A DNA stretch of 40,156 bases. Source: Diphasiastrum complanatum (lineage: Eukaryota > Streptophyta > Lycopodiopsida > Lycopodiales > Lycopodiaceae). Positions 21,331 through 32,266 of the stretch are shown here, one piece after another (positions within the stretch are counted from its first letter, which is position 1; each line of letters opens with the position of its first letter). The stretch lies in NCBI GenBank assembly GCA_029204225.1, contig MU835305.1:1-40156 (forward strand). The letters run 5' to 3'. The translations under genes were made by a program, and so were the position numbers. The notes under the pieces were generated by a model. The model was not told the origin of the DNA and did no database searches. It worked only from the letters and a program-made list of their open reading frames with translations.

Positions 21331-21810
21331 GGGAACGGAAGGAGCGTGAAGGTCTGGCTAAGAGAAAGACGGGGTTATGGTTGTATACGGTCGTGATGGG
21401 ATGGCATGCGGTTGCGAGGATGGAAGATGGGAGGTGGTTCAATGTCGATGACATGCGGTGGAATGGGAGGTGATCGTTCCAGGGTGAGTGGCGGTGGAAT
21501 GCGGTGTGAGTTTGTGGAATTGCAATGGGGTGTGGTCACGACAGGTGAACACAGGTGTTGCGATGTGATGCGATGGTTGCGGTGGGAGGGAAGCTGTTGC
21601 GATGGAGTGTGGAAGGTGGTCTGTTGGCACCTGTATGCAGAGGCAGTTTGAAGGTGAGGTGTATGTAGGTGAATGCGGCTGTTTGCGATGAAAGGCGGTC
21701 ACGACGGGTGGATGCGGTTGGATGTGGAGGTGTTTGCGATGGTATGCGATGGAATGCGATAGGGACAGCTGTTGCGGAGGTGAGGAACTGTTCCTTTTGT
21801 CCAGAATGGA
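21330..21810. repeat. G/T-rich minisatellite continuation
   Basis: The same type as 18680-20690 (GTATGCGGTTGCGAGGATGG, GATGGAATGCGATGG). It separates the two CGGTTGAGAT blocks. No gene. Confidence 0.6.
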
Positions 21811-22080
21811 TAGAAGCTCGTCGGTTGAGATGTAAATGTTGTGCTCCGGTTGAAATCTGAGGCAGTGCGTCGGTTGAGATCTGTCAGATTGGCTTCGGTT
21901 GAGATCTGATGCAGTGCATCAGTTGAGATGTGAGGTAGTGCGTCGGTTGAGATCTGAACGATTGGCTTCATTGAGATTTGATGCAGTGCATCAGTTGAGA
22001 TCTGAATGAGCACTCCGGTTGAGATGTAAGCTGGTCCTTTGGTTGAGATTTAGGCTGGGTTCCAGTTGAGATTGAAACGT
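21810..22080. repeat. Tandem minisatellite, core CGGTTGAGAT, block 2
   Basis: About 11 copies of GTGCGTCGGTTGAGATCTGA and GTGCATCAGTTGAGAT forms, sharing the core with block 1. Confidence 0.88.
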
Positions 22081-22084
22081 GAGA

Positions 22085-22980
22085 AAACTGGAGGAGCGAG
22101 AGCTTGGATAGCAAGAAATCTAGGTTTGTTAGTGTGTTTGCTTACAAGTGATTAGCAAGTCTAACAGCTCATGGATTTGGGTAATGATGTAGCCAACGAT
22201 GTGGCTTTGTTCAGGTTGTGGAAACTCAGATGTGTTTAACGATTTGGAGTTTGTTTGTAGGGATCTGAGCGTGGACAAGGTTGCGATTATTCTGTATGTA
22301 GAATGTCGTGGAGTTCAAGTAGCAACGGTGTCAAATGTTGACAGAGTCCAAAAATCAAGGTTATAGTGGAAAGATTCAAAGACATATAGTAAATGTTATA
22401 TTTCCACCAAAGTGAATTATCATAAGAAAAATGCATAATAGCACTAAACTGAACATTTTCATTTACTCAATCGTATGATTAAACTTAGAGAATGACTTAG
22501 GTTTTCAACTTTAGACTGTTCCATCACTTATGATTTTTTGAATAAAAAAGTTGAACCATTTTTCTTTTCATTAACTAGCTTGACATTACTCCCTCAATGC
22601 CAATAAACTATCAAAAGCTCATAAAATGAGATTACATGAATGGGAATCCCCCAGATCGGATTTCAACAACTCTTAAACCATACCCAATAAAATTCTTTGG
22701 CCTTGATAAAGAGTTTAATCTTCATTTTGCTATCTGGACATTTCATTTTATCAAATAATTTTTAGTTCAAATTTGATGAAAATCTTGCACAAGCTTTTGT
22801 TCGACTCATTTTGTAATGATCAGATCGATAAAAATGTATCAACAATAATAACTGATTTAAAGATTTGACCAACTTTGAAATTTAACAAAAGATGAAAAAT
22901 TCAAATTAATTATCTATCTAGGAGTATGCCACTCCAAAAGCTGAAATGGCTAAAAGGTAAACATTAGACAAGAAAAGACT
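22085..22980. other. A/T-rich region without a supported gene
   Basis: No long frame, no tRNA or rRNA, and no clear repeat noticed. Confidence 0.4.
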
Positions 22981-22982
22981 CC

Positions 22983-23600
22983 TTAATTGTCATTGTACGA
23001 ATCTGAGTCTTCTGTGAAAACTTGTCCTTCACTCTCACTTTCGGACATCTCCTCTTCCCCTTCAACTTTCGCTTCACCGGCCTCTTCACCCGGCCCCTCC
23101 TCTACATAAGATGCCAAACTTCTCTACATATCACCAAAAATAACAAAAGTCAATAGCAAATAAGTAACGTAAATGAAATTCATTAACAAGCAATAAAAAC
23201 TAATCAAAATGATTACTAGATTATAGAAGCAAATGAGATTAATGTAGCAAGAATTTACCATAGGATGAATACCTTGTTGAGCAAGATGGTCCACCAAAGC
23301 ATTGTAACCTTGTTGGTACCCAATCTTGTACTTGACATTTGTGTATTTTTGCCCAAAATCTCTTTGCTATACAAACATATTGCTCCCAAGGAGTAAGTTG
23401 TGGCCAAAATATTTGAAAGTAAGGTCGTGCATCCTATTGATGACAACGTTGCCCTTAGTATCTTTGATGATGAAGCCATCATCATCTATATTATGAAACA
23501 TATTGTGCAATTCCTCTGATGGGATATCCATTGAAGGATTATGTCAAATCCATTGAGACGCAAAGAGACCAACGAGATCAAGGGTAGATTGCCATGTACC
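22983..23600 (-). pseudogene. Unrecognised two-exon gene, broken
   Basis: On the minus strand one frame runs from 23600 (GTWQSTLDLVGLFASQWI) through HNPSMDIPSEELHNMFHN, RMHDLTFKYFG, VKYKIGYQQGYNALVDH and QQGIHPM to 23259. It then continues after a 135-bp GT-AG intron (23124-23258) in phase zero with RSLASYVEEGPGEE. A very acidic, Ser/Glu-rich tail ends EDSDSYNDN and TAA at 22983. Two stops lie in exon 1: TGA after ASQWI and TAG after NMFV, each one C-to-T change from Arg and Gln codons. The start is not found. I do not recognise the family. A transposon-encoded protein or a host nuclear protein are both possible. Confidence 0.5.
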
Positions 23601-23990
23601 CAAACATTCATAGCATTGTTGTTTTTTTGGCTTTCAATGTCAACCCCTCCAATCACTACGAAACAAAATTTACCAAGTGTTGGAAAATCACCCATAGATA
23701 GGGAACGCGGGCTGTTTTGAACCTTTTGGGTCGCAGTACGTTCTTGAACATTTTTTTAGTTAAAAAAATAGGTCCTACTAGTTAATGAGATCCAACTATA
23801 GTGGCCACATTGATTCTAGATACATCTGTATACTGCCATTGATTCCAAGGGCATCTATGTCCTGACATTGAAAATTCATAGCTTGTGAATTCAAATTTCA
23901 ATATTTGGTACATTGAATTGAGTATTTACATCTAGGGCTTGAAATAAACCTAGAAGTTTTCTATTGTTGATAAGCTTGGAGAAGGACATC

Positions 23991-24472
<482 letters not shown>

Positions 24473-24474
24473 CT

Positions 24475-24486
24475 TGGTATCAGATC
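24475..24486 (+). other. Primer binding site, initiator tRNA-Met type
   Basis: TGGTATCAGATC matches the classic copia site TGGTATCAGAGC except near its end. The copy at 28262-28273 reads TGGTATCAAAGC. Confidence 0.8.
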
Positions 24487-25070
24487 TATTGTTGCAGGTT
24501 ATTGAAGGATCAGGCATATTTAGCAAGGATTTGGAGGAGTTACCAATTTTAGAGCATGCTAGATTCTTTTCTACTAAAAAATCAAGCATTTTTCATGTGT
24601 AGAATTGATTTTTTGTAAATCAAAACTCAATAAAGGTTTATGAACTTGAATTAGGCCGAGTTCACACTTTACTTACTGGATTTGGGTGACTTTAACATTA
24701 GATAGGTCTCATTGAAACCTACAAGACTCTTTATCAAGTTTGTAGCATTTGCATATAGAATTTGCATGATTCAATTTTTTGTACTTTTGTCATAATCCTA
24801 AATTTGTTTGGATGTCTTGTCTTTGAAGTTTCTGGAATTCTTAATAGTGTGTTTCAAGTTTAGAAACTACAAAATTTCATGAGATTGTAGGTTGATCATG
24901 TGTTATCAAGTATCTTCCATTCTATGTGTTGTATTTGCTAGGTTTGGTGCAAGAAAGAGATTTGAGAGGTTCCATATCTTTGTGATTTCTTCTTGAGTTC
25001 ATTTGTTGACATTCAAGAGAGTGCTTTGTGAATTGAAATATGTTGAAAGATAGGATCAGGTCATTGCAAC
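24487..25070 (+). other. Copia A leader
   Basis: Noncoding sequence between primer site and gag. It is matched by the leader of the second body at 28274-28840. Confidence 0.6.
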
Positions 25071-25838
25071 ATGGCTACAAATTGTGGCTTTATGTTGGAA
25101 AGCAATGATAGGCTTAACTCAAGCAACTATTCTACTTGGAAGGTGAGAATGGAGTCTCTCCTTGAGATGAATGAGTTGATGGACATTGTTGTATGTGTGG
25201 AGGAAAGGCACAACAAGCTCAAGGGAGGTATGACAAGAGGGCAAGAAATCTCTACATGTGATAAAGATGAATGTTACCAATGAACTTCTCAAGGAAGTTG
25301 GTAAGTGTACTTCATCAAATGAGGCTTGGGAAGCTTTGAAAAGATTTATGAATACAATTCTATATCAAAAGTACTTACTCTTAGAAGGCAAATCTTTCAA
25401 TCTATGTGAAAGAAGGAAGAGAGTGCTCATGCTTTTGTATTGAGAGTTAAAGCATTTAATGAAGGGCTACCATGCATTCATGAGAGCATTATGGAGGTAG
25501 AACTTGTGCAAGTTATACTTAATGGATTACCTGATGATCATGCTATTAATTTTGTTCAAAGCTTTGCAATTTAAAGAAATGCTCCAAGCATGGTGGATTT
25601 GCAAGAGATTTTGGTGAATGAGGAGTTTAGGCTTCAAGCAAGAGGTGGATCCACATCAACATCTCAATATGAAGATGAGGCTATGTTCATCAATGACAAA
25701 TTCAAGGGCAAAGGTAAAATCAAGTGTTCTAAAGGGCAAGATCAAGGTGATACTTCTTCTTTTGCAAAAAGAAAGATATATCCAAGTTAAAATGCTTCTA
25801 TTGTGAAATCAAAGGGCATTTTGCTAATGAATGTTTGA
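25071..25838 (+). pseudogene. gag: Copia A gag with zinc knuckle
   Basis: Starts MATNCGFMLESNDRLNSSNY with TWKVRMESLLEMNELMDIV, the L-x-G/S-x-NYxxW block of copia-type Gag (UBN2/DUF4219 type). Frameshifts follow near 25215 and 25260. The frame then gives MNVTNELLKEVGKCTSSNEA, and further on VDLQEILVNEEFRLQARGG and a standard CX2CX4HX4C knuckle CFYCEIKGHFANEC (about 25793-25834). The second body at 28771-29094 has the same start with fewer breaks. Confidence 0.82.
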
Positions 25839-26230
25839 AGAAGAAAAGAGATGAAGATAGCAAGCAAATCAACTTTACTACTAACGATGATGATCTAGGT
25901 GTTTGTGACATGAATAGTCACAAGGAGTTCTTTACTCCTTTGGTCACTTATGATGGAGCCAAGAAAGTGATTTACATGGCCAATGGTGGTGAGTGTGTGA
26001 TTGAAGGTCTTGGTTCAATTCCTATTTGTCTTTCTACTAATAGGAATGCAAGACTTGATGGTGTTCTTTACATTCCTTTGCTTTCAAAGAATTTGCTAAG
26101 TGTTGGTCAAATGATAGAGAAAGGATACATGGTAAAGTTTGGTGGTGATGCTTGTTTCATTTCTAAGGAAGAAATCTTGGTTGCTAGGGGCAATAGACAA
26201 GGTAGACTTTTCAAGTTTGTGCTTTTTTAA
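25839..26230 (+). pseudogene. Copia A protease/pre-integrase region
   Basis: An open frame with SHKEFFTPL, VIYMANGG, IEGLGSIPICL, LDGVLYIPLLSKNLLSVGQM and GRLFKFVLF. These are the blocks between the copia protease active site and the GAG-pre-integrase domain. The D(S/T)GA catalytic loop that should precede SHKEFF is missing (the frame reads GVCDMN there), so the protease is dead. No integrase zinc finger or DDE core follows. Confidence 0.75.
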
Positions 26231-26593
26231 GGCAAACAAAAAGGATGGAATGGAAAAGGAGATTGGTCTCAACTTTCCAAAGTTCTCTTTTAGCATCAGT
26301 ACGATTGGTGGATCTTATGAAAAGTCTAACAAGCTTCCTTATGCTATATCTAGGTCAAGATCTAATATGCTTCTTGGAGATGTTCATCTTTGTGCTAACT
26401 TGGCTAGCTATGAGGATAATGATGGTTCTTCAATGGTTCTTCATGGCAAGTGCAAGCATGGAAAAGATAAGGAAAGAGATAACTTCATCAATGGAGGTGG
26501 TGAGGTTCTTCTCTAAAAATGGTTGTTGCTAATGATTTCTTTGATCATATGTGTGAAAAATGCAAAAATAAGCTTGGTAGAGGCCAAAAATCT
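26231..26593 (+). other. Copia A body, unrecognised part
   Basis: A frame at 26139-26516 runs through LNFPKFSFSIST and SRSRSNMLLGDVHLCANLA without an integrase or RT motif. A full element has pol here, so this element too looks pol-less or internally replaced. Confidence 0.4.
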
Positions 26594-27324
26594 TGTATAT
26601 AGATAAACACACATGTGTGGAGCCTGTTCTCACGTGTGAAACCAGTGTACTTGTCATGTACCATAATCATATATGTTGTACGTATGATTTAATTCAAGTT
26701 CTAGTGGCTAAAATGGCCAAAAACTAGTTTTCTAGACATATGACACATGGCATCAATCTATTGATTGCATGAGCCACATCCTTTGGTTAGGTGTCATATC
26801 CCATGTGTAGAGGACAGCTCACACATGTGGAATAAGCTGAAGTAGGCAAATTTTGACTTCTAGAAGATATTCAAGTAGATCTCCATATAGAAGGAAAATG
26901 GACCAAAAGTGCTCAAAATAGAAGGTTTTGTCCAAGTGTCAGTTTTGCATGATGAATTGTCATATGACAAAGCACCTTCACACATGTGGGATCAAAGGGA
27001 TGATCAGTACCATGAGCTCCCACTTATTGTATATATAGAGCCACATTTGGCCATAATCAGTGTGAGACACCAATCTTGGTTTTGGAAGCAATTTTGAGTG
27101 ATTCTCTCCATTTGTCTACATTTTTTTTGATTGTTTTGAGGTGCTATCAATGTGTACTTGATTTTCAAGTTGGAGTCCGTACTCAGACAGGGTTTCACAC
27201 GTGGGAAACCAGAAAGTACACCTACCTTCAATTAATGATTGTTCTTGTTAGGATTTTGTGTCTAGAATTGATCTAGCTTGATCTTAATCTCAAGTAGATT
27301 GATAGATCAAGTAATCTGACAACC
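26594..27324 (+). repeat. Candidate solo LTR inside Copia A
   Basis: A 731-bp segment starting TGTATATAG, flanked on both sides by AATCT (26589-26593 and 27325-27329). It has a TATA-like TTGTATATATAGAG near 27028 and five CACA(C/T)GTG words. The last base is shared with the flank, so the CA end is ambiguous. Reading across the flanks rejoins Copia A body sequence. Confidence 0.4.
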
Positions 27325-27329
27325 AATCT

Positions 27330-27762
27330 CTCTTGAGGATCAGATTAGGATCCACTCTTGGTCCTTTTTGTACTTTTTCCACAATGGAAAAAATGGCGCT
27401 AGGTGCATGCATGAAGGAGATGGTTCTTCTACATTTCTTTTTTATGACTCCAAGAAAGTCATTTGTGCAACAAGTGGTGTCACATGTCTTCATAAAGAGA
27501 GTAGATCAAATGGTTCTATCAGGAGACTTGTTGAGGGAGATAGTCACAAGTCAAGAAGAAGAGAAGTACGTGAAGTGTGAGAGATCTCAACTAGCTTAGT
27601 CAAATTTGGTCATACTTGTTTATTTGGGAAATTGAGGTCAATTTTCATATTAGAATTAGAGATTGCCATTTCAAAGTTATTTGAGTTCAAATGTATTTGA
27701 ATTACCACTTTTAGAAAGTGAGGGAAATAGTAGGAGGTCGAGTTTGGTAGATTCAAATTGAA
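27330..27762 (+). other. Copia A 3' body end
   Basis: A broken frame carries GSSTFLFYDSKKVICATSGV and then, after stops, FGKLRSIFILELEIAIS. Purine-rich AGGGAAATAGTAGGAGG lies at 27721-27737, a possible polypurine tract 25 bp before the LTR. The coding content is not recognised. Confidence 0.4.
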
Positions 27763-28261
27763 TGTTGGAGACATTCAATCTAGTCCACATTATTGGTAGG
27801 TTTTTTGATATGGAGGAAAACTAAGATCATCAATGAGACATGGATTTGTGATATATAGGTGTACACACATGGCTAGAGAAGCTTTTTCTCTCTCTCATCT
27901 CATTTCATGCTTATACATGACTTCTCTTGGTTTCATCCATCCATTGCTGCACTATATTGGTGATATCTTGCAATCTTATGTGTAGAATGCTCTTATTGGT
28001 GATATCTTGCAACCTTATGTGTAGAATGCTCATATTATGCTATATTGGTGATCCACACGTGTGAAATACAATAGTTTATTGTTTTTGTATGGACATCAAC
28101 TGCATTTCATCTTATTTTTAATGTTTGATCAAGTTCTTATTGAGTTTGTATCTCTTTCATTAAGCAGATCTTGTTTTTCATGATGCAAATGTTGTAGATT
28201 GTGTTGACTTTCATACCAAAGCTCAAGAGAATGATTTTGGATCTTAGTGATTCATATTTCA
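27763..28261 (+). repeat. Copia LTR (shared by bodies A and B)
   Basis: 499 bp, TGTTGGAGACATTC to ATATTTCA, followed at once by a tRNA-iMet primer site. It contains a 41-bp tandem duplication of ATTGGTGATATCTTGCAA...GTAGAATGCTC near 27956-28033. Its second part matches 24149-24472. Confidence 0.65.
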
Positions 28262-28273
28262 TGGTATCAAAGC
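28262..28273 (+). other. Primer binding site of Copia body B
   Basis: TGGTATCAAAGC, one mismatch to the initiator tRNA-Met site. Confidence 0.8.
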
Positions 28274-28770
28274 TTGTATTGTAGGTTATGAAAGGATCAA
28301 CCACATCTTTCAAGGATTTGGAGGAGTTTCTATCTCTAGATCATGCTAGAATAGTTTCTACTAAAAAATCAAGAACTTTGCATATGTATAATTGATCTTT
28401 TGTAGGCCAAAACTCAATTTAGGTTTATGAACTTGATGAATTCTGATTGGCCAATTTTTGATGCATAGGAAGGTTTCATTGAAGGCTACAAGATTCTATA
28501 TCAAGTTTTAGACAATTGCATGTAGAATTTGAGATATTCAATTTTTGTGATTTCATCAAAACTCTAATTTTGATTGGATCTCTATTTTTTGAGGTTGCTG
28601 GACTTCAATAGTGCATGTTTCAATCTTAGAGAGTGGCAAGATTCATTAGATTGTTGTAGCTCATAGGGTGATCAATATTTCTACATGCTATGTGTTGATT
28701 TGCTAGTTATAAATGCAAGAAGAGAATTGAGAGGTTCCATATCTTTGTGATTTATTTTTGAAAACATTCG

Positions 28771-29094
28771 TTGAATCTCAAAAGCGTGCTTTGTGCATTG
28801 AAACAGGTTGAAACAGAAAGATTAGGTCATTGCAACCTAGATACAATGAGTGGATTCATGCTGGAAGGCAATGGTAAGCTTACCTCAACCAACTACTCTT
28901 CATGGAAGGTGAGAATGAAATCACTTATTGAAATGCATGAGTTGATGGATATTGTTGTAGGGTTGGAGGAGAGACCCTTGACCTTGGTTCAACAAGAGCA
29001 ATTGAGGTATGACAAGAGATCTAAGAAAGCTCTACACATGATGAAGATGAATGTTACCAATGAGCTACTCAAGGAGATTGGTAAGTCCAATTCA
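28771..29094 (+). pseudogene. gag: Copia body B gag, truncated by element 2
   Basis: The frame includes MSGFMLEGNGKLTSTNYSSW, VRMKSLIEMHELMDIVVG and MNVTNELLKEIGKSNS, colinear with Copia A gag. It keeps the LVQQEQLRYDKRSKKALHM stretch that is damaged in A. Homology stops at about 29094 where the element 2 LTR begins. Confidence 0.8.
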
Positions 29095-30539
29095 TTCTTT
29101 CCTTGCCTATCCTCAACCCAAGATCTCATTAATCTAGCATCGAGGAGATGAAGTTAGTTGTCACACGTAGATTCGTTCCCATGAGAATGATGGCATAGTT
29201 CAGATTTCAGCATGAATGGAAGATTCACATCTAACTTTAACATCCATTAACCCTAAGAATTAACACTACATCCATTAACACTAAATTCACAATGAAGATA
29301 GCTTACTCTTTCTCTCTCTCCCTTTTTCTCTCATTAAAGTATAAAAACATGCAATCCCAATAACAATTAGATCCAACAATTAGCAAACACAATAAAAGCA
29401 TGAGAGATGGAAGAAAAGTGATAGAGAGCAAGGACATTCATAAATCCATTTCACAAGAGAACCAATCTGCTTTATTTTAATGAAGATATGTACATGTGTA
29501 TGTGAAGATTATTAAAATATTATCTTCCCATCTTGAGTTTGGGGCCATGTCCATGGCTATTTCCACTAAATTTCATGTTGTACATTAAAGATATGTGAAT
29601 TGAGCACATAACCTTCTAGTATAGGTCGGATTTGAGTTAGATAGATTCAATTTTAATGACATACAGAAGTTTAGATAGCATGCAATGTCATACTGTATGC
29701 ATGCAAGCCACATGCAATTAGTGCATGCAACATGCAAAGTCGTTTCTGTGATCTACACATGTCTAGGTAGTTTTATGAGTTGACATGCATGCAGTTACAC
29801 ATGTGGATCTCTGGTAGGTGAGTTAGTTCAGCTAAGTGGACTTTCCATGCAACTCCACTATAGGAATTCGAGTCTCTCTCATGAAGGGAAAGCTTGGCAT
29901 GTTTTGCCATATTGTGAATAATGAGATTTTGTGTTTTGGACTCATTCTCTCTCTACCCAAGCTTTCCATCATTGATTTTCTCTCTCTACCCGAGAACAGA
30001 CTGTTTTTTCCATACTGAGCACTTAGAAGTTTTTCTAACATTCAATTCTCATAGTTAGCTTTTTTCATCTGATGTATGCCATTGTGCTCTTGTCATAGAT
30101 TTTTCAAGTATACTGTGTTCTCTGATCAATCTTGTGCAATCACAACACCTCAGTAAGATCCTGTAAGGTGTGTGGTGAAGTTCACACATGCTAAAAACTT
30201 CACAGTTTAGCAAACTTGAGTTGGTCTCTTTTTATAATAGAGAGGAGGACCCTGGCCTCTGAATCCTATTGGTCCATTTCTACCTCCCTAATTATTCAAA
30301 TTTAAAAAAGAGTGGGAACCATCCAAAATTGGAGGGAAACCCAACTTTATCCACTAACTTGACATTTAGGCCCTGCGACATTAAAAGTCCCGCAAAAAGG
30401 CCTAAAGTCCTTTTATTGACTTTCTAATTAATCAAATCTCTATGTGATTATCAATTGGACTTACACATGTAGGGTGCCAAATCCCTCTCACTTATTAACT
30501 AGGGTTAGAGTTGCCTTGGGATCTACAAACCCTCCAATG
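29095..30539 (-). repeat. 3' LTR of element 2, interrupted
   Basis: 29095-29500 and 30210-30539 together match the other LTRs (CCACTAACTTGACATTTAGG, GAGAACCAATCTGCTTTATT). The first dinucleotide next to the polypurine tract reads CA instead of TG (minus sense), and the last about 11 bases are missing or mutated. Confidence 0.85.
29501..30204. mobile_element. Solo LTR nested in the 3' LTR of element 2
   Basis: 704 bp starting TGTGAAG and ending CTTCACA, a perfect 7-bp inverted end. It is flanked by GTGTA and GTTTA (4 of 5 match). Removing 29501-30209 restores the host LTR across the joint when compared with 36690-36720. Internal open frames are not conserved. The source element is not in the window. 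Confidence 0.8.
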
Positions 30540-30540
30540 G

Positions 30541-30557
30541 TATCCCCCACCAAAACT
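30541..30557 (-). other. Polypurine tract and hairpin of element 2
   Basis: In minus sense CCACCAGTTTTGGTGG runs into GGGGGATA before the LTR, equivalent to 7424-7445. Confidence 0.65.
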
Positions 30558-30649
30558 GGTGGCGGTCCCATGACACCTGCGAGATGCAGTTATTGTGGGC
30601 TTTTATTTGCTTTACATCGAATCTTTATTAAATGATACTACACCTTCTC

Positions 30650-31860
30650 CATGAAATTGAGTTGGGCAGTGTTGAAATCTAAATTGTGCGGCAAAAACCA
30701 ATGGTGGGCTCCGTCAATCCACTTTGAAGTTGTCCAGGATGTGAATTAAGATTCCCAGGAGCCTCCCATCATTGCGACACAGAAATACAATCTAGCCATC
30801 GACAGCTGATCCTTAATGCTCTCTGACACTATTGGCTTATTTGGATCGAATGCCAAAGAAGGAAGACAATCATCCCATCGTGTTGCCATGGATACCAATA
30901 GAGTCAAGTCTTTTGCAAAAAGCGCCGATTGCCTCACTGTCGGATCGGGAGAGTGTATATACTCCTGCCGATATGCTTGTAGTGCCTGGTGGAAATCCAT
31001 TGAAATTTTCCAACTATAAAGTTAGAGGTTGATTGGCCAGTTTGGCGTATGGATAGTAATTTTTTCTATGGCCAATCTCAAATCCTTCCGCTTATTCCTG
31101 CACGACATTGGTATGTAATATGGATCTACGCACAATTGGCGAGGGTTGGCCACATAACTCCTGATGGATTCCAGAGTTTTCTCAAAAACTGTAACTCTCC
31201 AAGTTGGCTGCTCTCCCAATGCGGGTATTTTATCCAATTCTTTGTCAGCCTCTATTTCAGAGGTCTTAAACTTGAGGACCCAACCACTATGCGAGGACTC
31301 ATGAGGATGTTGCGCTAAAAAGCTCTGGATCTGGTCCTTGATGCTGATTGGTCTTCTGAACAATGGTGTGGTCCTTGATAAAAATGGACCTGGTTGCATT
31401 GCCTGTGGAGCTGGCTGTTCTACTTCAACTTTAGGGGCTCCACCTTGGTCCATGCCCGAATCCAACCCTTTACCCATAGGTGCATCAACTTGGTGCGGAG
31501 GGGAGAATTGCGGCATGACCAAAACTGAAATTTGAGGCCTAGCTTCCAACACCTGAGCGGCAGCCTTTTCTTATGCATTGATGGTTGCTTTGGCCTTTGC
31601 CAACTCAGTTGAAGCTGTACCTTTGAGTCTGTCAAAGCGGCCTTGGAATCCTTGAAGAGCCACTTGTAGGTTTCAACCTTTTTAAACAAATACGCGATTT
31701 TCGTCGAAGTTACTAGATGATCAGATATTTGTTTCTGTAGATATGCATCACGCTCAAGGGTGATCGCATCCAATTCACCTTGGAGACGTGTGCGATCTTG
31801 TTCAGCCATCTGCAATTGACCTTGGATCAGTTACACTTGTTGTTTTGCATCATGCACGAC
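30650..31860 (-). pseudogene. ORF2 of element 2 (coiled coil and C-terminal part)
   Basis: From 31815 the frame gives QMAEQDRTRLQGELDAITLE and AYLFKKVETYK. It then shifts and continues from 31552 with MPQFSPP, PLFRRPISIKDQIQSFLAQH, WVLKFKTSEIEADKELDKIP and SIRSYVANPRQLCVDPYY to 31022. A further frame at 31000-30746 has MDFHQALQAYRQEYIHSPDP, FAKDLTLLVSMATRWDDCLP and QLSMARLYFCVAMMGGSWES. The residues line up with element 1 ORF2 with many conservative changes, so this frame was once maintained in the family. Function unknown. Confidence 0.6.
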
Positions 31861-31873
31861 CCTGTCATTAAAG

Positions 31874-32232
31874 GAGTTTTGAGCTCCAAAGAGACCCTTT
31901 AAGAATTTGTGCAAGTTGTAGTTTATATTATTAAAATATTATAACACTAATATGTGACTTGCCATGACTTTTTAATCGTAGCTCAGAAGTATGTCATGTA
32001 ACATATCATTGGAAAGCCCTTGTTGAGTGCTTTTCAATGCACAAAAGTTCGCTAAATTCGGACTAACCACTAAAAAGTTATGCCATTTTTAGTGTGGAAT
32101 CAAAATGTGGATTCAAAAAGTTACGTTACGTAGATTTCAAATTTGAGTGTTTTGATTGGTCCATGTGTAAGAAAAAATTGAGAAAAATATAAAAAAAATC
32201 TTTACAAAGGGTCTTTTTTGGATTTAGAACTC
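31874..32232. mobile_element. MITE-like insert in ORF2 of element 2
   Basis: 359 bp absent from element 1 at the same place. One end reads GAGTTTTGAGCTCCAAAGAG, and the other, reversed, GAGTTCTAAATCCAAAAAAG. Both continue ACCCTTT, an imperfect 27-bp terminal inverted repeat. No coding capacity. The target duplication is not clear: about 10 extra bases on the left suggest a decayed 9-10 bp duplication, as Mutator-like elements make. Confidence 0.65.
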
Positions 32233-32266
32233 TATCCACTTGATCTTGGACGATTGTGAGGGCATT

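Noticed and set aside
19044-22013. Many frames of 60-104 codons in the G/T-rich minisatellite.
   Set aside because: They have no domains and no conserved start, they overlap on both strands, and composition alone explains the scarcity of stops.
20695-22080. Regularly spaced CGGTTGAGAT words resembling a CRISPR array.
   Set aside because: The genome is a plant nuclear one, spacers are as degenerate as repeats, unit length varies, and no cas gene is present. It is a minisatellite.
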